A DNA stretch of 64,000 nucleotides, taken from Poecilobothrus nobilitatus (Eukaryota > Arthropoda > Insecta > Diptera > Dolichopodidae). Below the pieces are notes generated by a model, which did not search any database, was not told where the DNA came from, and worked only from the letters and a program-made list of their open reading frames with translations. The stretch spans positions 167,102,438-167,166,437 of the forward strand of contig OX352773.1 in NCBI GenBank assembly GCA_947095535.1, given 5' to 3'. Below, piece after piece: positions 58,446 through 64,000 of this stretch. Positions within the stretch are counted from its first letter, which is position 1, and the number at the start of each line of letters is the position of its first letter. Made by a program: the position numbers and the translations under genes.

Positions 58446-58679
58446 ATGCAGAATATTCTGACCACTCAGAATAAGCAGCGAAGATCTATGAAGACTTACA
58501 AGAGAGGAACCCATACTATGAGGCAATCTCTTCTAGTCAGAAACAATATTAAAATGCTTTTTTTTATTTTCCTTTATTTTATTATTATTTATTTTATTAT
58601 TCCTTCCTTAATTTTACTATTCATTTATTTAAATTTTAAGAAAAATGTTAAATTAAAACACTATCACAGTTTCTCTTAA
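58446..58679 (+). other. Hydrophobic 77-codon open frame, doubtful gene
   Basis: It starts at an ATG (MQNILTTQNKQRRSMKTYKR), just downstream of an acceptor-like TATATTTTCACAG at 58417. The first 35 codons are basic and less A+T-rich than the surroundings; the rest is a long Phe/Ile/Leu stretch (about residues 37-63) and a short Lys-rich end. It has one or two membrane spans. It lacks the phase-1 donor of the array and ends at TAA. In phase 1 from the acceptor the reading stops after three codons. It could be a separate small gene, a transposon fragment or chance. Confidence 0.25.
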
Positions 58680-59173
58680 TATCGCTCAAGAATCAAAACA
58701 ATAAAAAGGACTTTTGAAATAGGAGCATTTATTATTTTGTTTTTAAAAAGATAAACAATTATTTAATTTTATATTTGATAGAATCAATACAATGTTCTTT
58801 ATTTGTTGTTAAAAAAAAAAAAAATTGTGCAGAGACGAAAAATCATCTTAAATCAAAAAAGAAAATATTATTTTTAAATGAAAAAAAGTACGCAGTACGC
58901 ACAACTAAAAAAAATATACGAAGGGATATTTTCTAATTGAACTGAAGTGATATCAGATAATTAATTTTTTATCATAAATTAAAAGCTTTTTTCCTTCAAT
59001 ATTTGCTCTTTTTTATGACAATTCAAATCTCAAAATTTTAGTTAAAATTTTTAAGGTTAAATAAGAAAGGCGGAAAATTTTTTTTACAAAAATTTATTAT
59101 ATATTAGGAAATTTATTATTAATCATATAGATAAATATATATTTATAATTTAATTACTAAAAAAAAATAAAAT

Positions 59174-60125
59174 ATGAGTTCATATTATTTACAAAATTCT
59201 AAAACAATAAATTCGACAATTATATTTCTTGATAATTTCTTAAAAAATGAACGTAAAAAATTAAATAATCATATAAATGATAATGATCCTTATGGGCCTT
59301 TCCACACGAGTAGTGTCCTCTTTCGTCATTTTTTACTTTTACCTTCGTTTCATACCCTCTTGCCTATAAACTAAATTTGTGGTGGGGATTTTTAGGAGTA
59401 ATTTTTTAAACCAAAATTTTAGAGTTTAAAAATTTAGTCCACTAACACAAACAAAAACTCAAATAAAAATTTTTATGAGGGTCAAAAAATTTTTATGTGT
59501 ACATACGTTTCATTCTCGTTTGGAAAATTAAAGAAAAAAGTTTTTGAAACGGTCGCAGCAAATTTTTAAAAAAGTAAAGTGATTTTTGATCTTTCACTTG
59601 ATGAAATTATTAAAATATATTCTATTGACAAAAAGAAATTATGTGCACAGTACAGAGTTTATTCTATTTCTAGGTACATACATATATAATATATATTATT
59701 TAAAAATTACAGGCAAAAAAATCTTATGTTACTTAAATACAAAAAAAAATTTATTTGTTTTATGCGTGCTTTTTTTTAATATTTATTATCTACCTCTCGC
59801 AACAAATTTTGTTTTAAAATGAAATATTTACACACACATATAAAAGTAACGACTATCGAGAGGAACAGTGTGGAAATAAAAAAAAGAGGAAAGTAGTCAC
59901 GAAACGAAAGAGGACACTACTCGTCTGGAAAGGCCCTATGATCCTGTAATAACGGGAACTTTTAGATGTCGAAAACTTAAAATGAAACAATCACATGCTA
60001 ATATTATAATTATTGTATTTATTATCACTCTTATAATTTTTATTTTATGCAAATGTTGTGATTTTTTCACTAAAAAATCAAATAGAAGATCACGAATATA
60101 TCGTGAAAATATTGAAATGTTATAA
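59174..60125 (+). pseudogene. V13: family exon split by a MITE, donor lost
   Basis: The first part (59174-59290) begins MSSYYLQNSKTINST and runs 39 codons to NDNDP. A 648-bp MITE follows. After the second target copy the same frame resumes (59946): VITGTFRCRKLKMKQSHA, then a membrane segment (from ANIIIIVFII to FILCKCC), then basic FFTKKSNRRSR, ending at TAA 60123-60125. Setting the MITE aside leaves one frame of about 98 codons with the family layout, which shows the exon predates the insertion. Where other members have G|GTATGT, this one has G|AAATGT, so the donor has lost its GT. Two independent lesions argue that it is dead; if the MITE is fixed, the protein would stop inside it. Confidence 0.72.
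59291..59938. mobile_element. 648-bp MITE inside V13
   Basis: Inverted ends: GGGCCTTTCCACACGAGTAG then TGTCCTCTTTCGT on the left, with ACGAAAGAGGACACTACTCG then TCTGGAAAGGCCC on the right. The target duplication is TGATCCT (59284-59290 and 59939-59945), 7 bp or 8 with one mismatch, which fits hAT or P-type elements. The interior is non-coding; a 78-codon frame at 59586 is not supported. Confidence 0.8.
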
Positions 60126-61097
60126 AAATTCAAAAATAAAACACACTTAGGCAATGTTTTTTTTTTTGAGTGAAATTAATGTTTGAGTGAAAGAATGCAT
60201 ATTATGTGTTAGTATCTAAAACTAAAGGATTTAAGGCTAAAAAAAGAATTTTAGAAACGGAATAAAAAAAAAAACCATTTTAAAATTATGATTTTAGTAT
60301 TAAAATTTGCAATTTTAGAAAAAAATTTATATTTTATATAGTATTATGTTTATTGTATTATGATTTTAAATGTAAATTATGAAAAATCAATAGATACTTT
60401 AAGAAAACTGTATCTAAATAAGAAAAGCCATTTTTATAACTTTAATTTTTGTGCTTTACTTTAAAGAAATTTGCAATAAAAAATGTGCAACAGACGCGTT
60501 TGTGCTTATTTTTATTTCAACCATAAAAATAAGCACATAAACATAAAAAAGTATAAATTTTTTTTTTTTGGAGAAATTTATGTTGAAAGATCTTTCCTGT
60601 CGTAAAATTTAGAATTCTATTTATCAAATATTTCGTTTGTATCTTGTAAATATATCTGAATAATTTGAAAATTAAATAAATAACAAAACGCTAAGTACTG
60701 TACCATTTATTATTTTGGATAATAAAATAATATTTATTAATTTTTTTAAACACATGGAAAATTAGTTTTCCCATTTTTCTTAGAATCAATTCATTTTCTA
60801 TACATATGATTTTAAAATTCTTTTTTCTTTTAATACTTTTCTATAATAAATGAAACAATAAAAAATTATTTTATTTACCTATAGATATGTGTATTTATAT
60901 ATAAATATTTAAATAAGGATATTAAAAATACTTTTATAATGTTTACATTAAGATGATGTTAAATATCTAATTATTTAAATACGTTATTTTTATTTTATTT
61001 TTCATTAGAAAAATTTTTTCTCTCTTTTTAATATTTAGTATAAAATTAAATTTCACTGTAGGTTAACGTAAAAAAAAATAAAGAATAGAAAAAAAAT
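60126..61097. other. Non-coding interval V13-V14
   Basis: Plain A+T-rich DNA. No exon, transposon end or tandem repeat was recognised. Confidence 0.5.
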
Positions 61098-61453
61098 ATG
61101 AGAATTTATGATTCGATTAGAAATAAATTAGAAGAAGATACGGTTTGGAAAAAAAATTTTACGTAGATTTTTAATAAATATTCTTATCCGATTATATTGG
61201 GCAATAGAACATATACAATTAATGTGACTAAATCACCTATTTATTATTCAAAAAATACATTTTATAAAACAAAAATAATACCAACAAATTCATATAATTC
61301 TGGGAAAAATTTTCCTATTAATTATTTTTATTATTATAAAATTTATTTTTATTTTCTTATATTATTCTACAAAAAAAGATAAAAAAAAATCTTCAGAACA
61401 AATATCGATTCGATTACAAGATACAAATAATAATGATGACAGTGATAATAATG
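61098..61453 (+). pseudogene. V14: decayed family exon with intact donor
   Basis: ATG (MRIYDSIRNKLEEDT) opens a frame that meets TAG at 61164. The same frame then continues through IFNKYSYPIILGNRTYTINV and an Asn/Tyr/Lys stretch. Near 61305-61312 (GGGAAAAATTTTCC) the frame shifts by one: in the new frame the reading is IFLLIIFIIIKFIFIFLYY, then STKKDKKKS, then a long polar tail (LQDTNNNDDSDNN), ending on donor gtatgt at 61454 in phase 1. The membrane segment has a central Lys. One nonsense codon and one homopolymer frameshift suggest a young pseudogene; an assembly error in the homopolymer could explain the shift but not the TAG. Confidence 0.6.
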
Positions 61454-62674
61454 GTATGTTACAAAATTTTAGTTTAAAATTCACAGTTATAATTATTGAG
61501 TAAAATGTGTATAAAAGATATTTTTAAGTGTTTTTTCTAACAAAAATAGTTCAAAAGTGTATAATAAATTTTTTATAACGTTTGTGACATATTAATTAAA
61601 GGAAATAAAAGAATTACGAAAAAATACATATACATAGATAGCGTCGAACCGTCCGTACAGACGTAAAATAACTCAAAAATGTCAGTTTCGCTATTAAAAT
61701 TTATCAAGTTCGAGTGACAGGTTGGATATAAGTATATAACTCATAACTCAGCCTCTAATTAAACTTTAGATATCTGAAATGTTATCAAAAAAAAGTTAGG
61801 TTTTATATCAACAACTTCTGTAAAATTTGATTAATCTAATATGGAACGATTTCGGATACCTGTGAAAAAGATGGTAATGTGAAATCTTGTTAAAGATGAT
61901 GAAGTTTTATTTCATCAACTTTTGTAAAATATGTCTGGATTAGTGCAACGGGATTAAATATCTGTCATACAATTCCGAAATATACAAAAATATGTTTATC
62001 TTAAGTACTTAAAAAATAATTAAAATTTATGCAAACATTATATATTATGTTCGTGCGGGTCTCCTAAATTCAATTTTAGATTACTGTATATATTTCTCTA
62101 TATTTTAAAGATATTACTCATTTACATAAATGTAGATCTGTAATAGATCTGTGTAGATCTGTAAATTTTGAATAAATGAAAATCGATGTCAAATTTCTAA
62201 ACGTTGTCCATAAATGAAAAAAAAAAATCTGATAGACGTCAAAATTAAAGAATAAAATTGTACTAGTTAAAAAAATTTTTGTATGTACTTTGTTTAGTCT
62301 GAATCCCGTGACGTCGGAAATATCGTTAAAAAAAAAACTGCAATGCAACCTGATTCAATGTAAAATTTATGAACCCAAACGCATTGTGTTGAAAATACAA
62401 TGTGTTTTGTTTATAACCTTAATCACAAAGTACTGTTTTCTGTAACTGTTACTGTACTGTTTATTATAAATTATTATTTACCCTACATTCACAGGCATTT
62501 AATATTAATGCAACCATTTCTATTGGGTTGTTGTTTATAAAATACATACATAATTTGGTATATTCTCTATAATCATTTTATGGTTATGTTATTGATAATC
62601 TTACATATTCAAAATTATCAAATTGCTGTTTAACTATAGATTACTTGCTTAAAAATATTCTTCTGTCTCTATAG
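61454..62674. other. Presumed last intron of the array
   Basis: A+T-rich DNA with no exon recognised. Its 3' end has a good polypyrimidine tract (TTCTTCTGTCTCTATAG). The minus-strand frame at 62118-62348 is T-rich chance sequence. Confidence 0.4.
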
Positions 62675-62751
62675 GTGCTGAGTTACATCATGTAAATCGG
62701 AGTGTTATTATTAAATATATAACGAAATTAAAAAGGTCTTTTGCAAAATGA
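62675..62751 (+). CDS. Candidate shared terminal exon (24-codon tail)
   Basis: The acceptor TTCTTCTGTCTCTATAG|GTGCTGAG is strong for this region. Entering in phase 1, the phase of every family donor, it completes the split codon (Gly in most, Arg for V5) and reads AELHHVNRSVIIKY, then ITKLKRSFAK, then TGA at 62749. The tail is basic with a small hydrophobic patch and would be cytoplasmic under the N-out model. It lies past the last array member, where a constant exon of a variable-first-exon locus should be. Against it: 24 open codons can arise by chance, an internal GTAAAT (62692) might be a donor, and it could belong to V14 alone. A poly-A signal variant ATTAAA follows at about 62952. Confidence 0.45.
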
Positions 62752-64000
62752 ATCTTTGTAATTGTTTGACTTTTTTCATTTTTTTTTTATCTTTACTCCT
62801 CATATTTTACTTTTCCTCTTATCTATTACATAATATTATAACAATGTTTCTTAAAAGAAAAAAAAAAAAAATATTTAGAAGTTTAATGTTTCTTAATCTG
62901 ACCACTATGCTTAAGTAGCCAGAGTAATTAACGGTTTAGTGAAAATCATCATTAAAAAGAACTGAAGTTTAATGTTTATATGAAGAATAGATGGCCTGTG
63001 GTGTTTCTAAAACTGAAAAAAAAAAACAAAAAAAATTAATATTTCTCCTGTAGATATCTTTTTCCTACAAACTCAGTGGAAATAGCATAAGTATAATTTA
63101 ATTGAAATCCTTTTTGTTTGACAAAATGTACGATCGTATAAAAACAAGTACAGTATAATATATAATATATGTATGTATAATATTTGGTTGACCTGAAAAC
63201 TTCCTCATGTCCTTAATAACGAATAACAAATTTTCTCAATAATGAATGAAATGTTTAATATTTAAATTTACATAATTAAAAACACATACATAAGTATATA
63301 CATTTACAAAAATACAAAACATTAACATTTAAGTACAATTTTTAATTACTGTTCATTATTTTATGTTAATACTTAATAGTAGAATTGACGCGCCATAGAC
63401 AGAATTTATGTTTGTATTTTTATGTTGACATAATTTTGGCGTCTAAAATAAATAATTTAATTATCATTCAAAAGTCAAAAATTATTTAAAAAAAAATGAA
63501 AATGAAAATGAAACTAATACAAACAAATTTTTAATATGTGTATGTATAGTTAATTCATAAAATTTATATAAACCTATATACAAATAAGATTATATACATA
63601 ATATATAAGCATAAAGCTTTTTTTCTTTAAATGAAACTTAAAAAAAAAAAGAAAATTCTTTAATCCAAAACATGTTGCGAGCTAAAAAAAATTTTTATTT
63701 GAATATTTTTTTTTTTTTTTGTGAAAAGTTGTCAAAAAATATGTTGTTTCTTTGTGTTTTTTAAATATTTTCAATAAATTAAAGTTGTTAAGAAAAATTA
63801 ATAATGTATGTATGTATGTATGTATAAGTAGGTATTATGTTTTTGTAGTATTTTCAATGTTTATGTTATTCTTATCCTAGGATTATTCAAAGGACACACG
63901 CATATGCATAAATAAAACGATGACAAAATAATGAACTTTTTTAAGGCTTGGCATTAATAGTATTTCTTGGAAAATGGAGAAATAGGTATATCTCTTAGAA
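62752..64000. other. 3' non-coding DNA
   Basis: Possible 3' UTR and beyond. It holds ATTAAA near 62952, AATAAA near 63445 and 63770, and a (TATG) microsatellite at 63804-63825. No open frame with family features; further constant exons may lie beyond the window. Confidence 0.4.

Larger units (their letters stand above)
57485..59173. other. Non-coding interval V12-V13
   Basis: It contains a two-unit tandem repeat (57700-57940) whose units start GAGATAATGNAATTC and are about 122 bp apart. It also holds an anomalous segment at 58407-58680 with an acceptor-like TATTTTCACAG. No family exon was recognised. Confidence 0.45.

Overview
The window is A+T-rich eukaryotic DNA, by eye roughly four-fifths A+T, with long homopolymer runs, microsatellites and many small transposons. 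The GTATGT-type splice donors, a fly-style recursive splice motif, mariner and piggyBac remnants, a decayed Jockey-like LINE and a DINE/Helentron-like repeat point to an insect, most likely a dipteran. An A+T-rich parasitoid wasp is not excluded. No housekeeping gene, rRNA, functional tRNA, CRISPR array or bacterial-style operon was recognised.

The main content is an array of at least fourteen related coding units, here called V1 to V14, all on the + strand. Ten look intact: V1 106-586, V2 3108-3558, V3 14496-14856, V4 30252-30573, V5 35198-35699, V7 38622-38994, V9 44266-44746, V10 47247-47586, V11 52990-53203 and V12 57058-57484. Four are broken: V6, V8, V13 and V14. Each intact unit has an ATG, no signal peptide, a hydrophilic Asn/Asp/Tyr-rich stretch (Gly/Arg-rich in the V5/V7/V9/V10 group), one membrane segment and a short, usually basic tail. 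Each then reaches a donor that cuts a codon after its first base, so all are phase 1. The reading frame stops soon after the donor in every case, so these are first coding exons and not whole genes.

No convincing private second exon was found between the units. Past the last unit, at 62675, a good acceptor opens a phase-1 exon of 24 codons ending in TGA. A zero-length exon motif (polypyrimidine-CAG|GTAAGT) lies at 10575/10576; in flies this marks recursive splicing of very long introns. The favoured hypothesis is therefore a protocadherin-like locus, in which alternative first exons encode different ectodomains and membrane anchors that splice to one shared cytoplasmic tail. The competing hypothesis is a tandem family of independent genes whose small later exons could not be recognised. 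The window probably starts inside the array.

Layout: 1-14.9 kb has V1-V3, foldback elements, a TTAA-flanked MITE, a dead mariner and one SINE. 14.9-30.2 kb is gene-poor repeat DNA. 30.2-34.9 kb has V4 and repeats. 34.9-50.4 kb is a tandem segmental duplication of a three-exon block, V5-V6-V7 and V8-V9-V10, in which opposite members have decayed and a piggyBac element has landed in the second copy. 50.4-62.8 kb has V11-V14 and the candidate shared exon, and the rest is non-coding.
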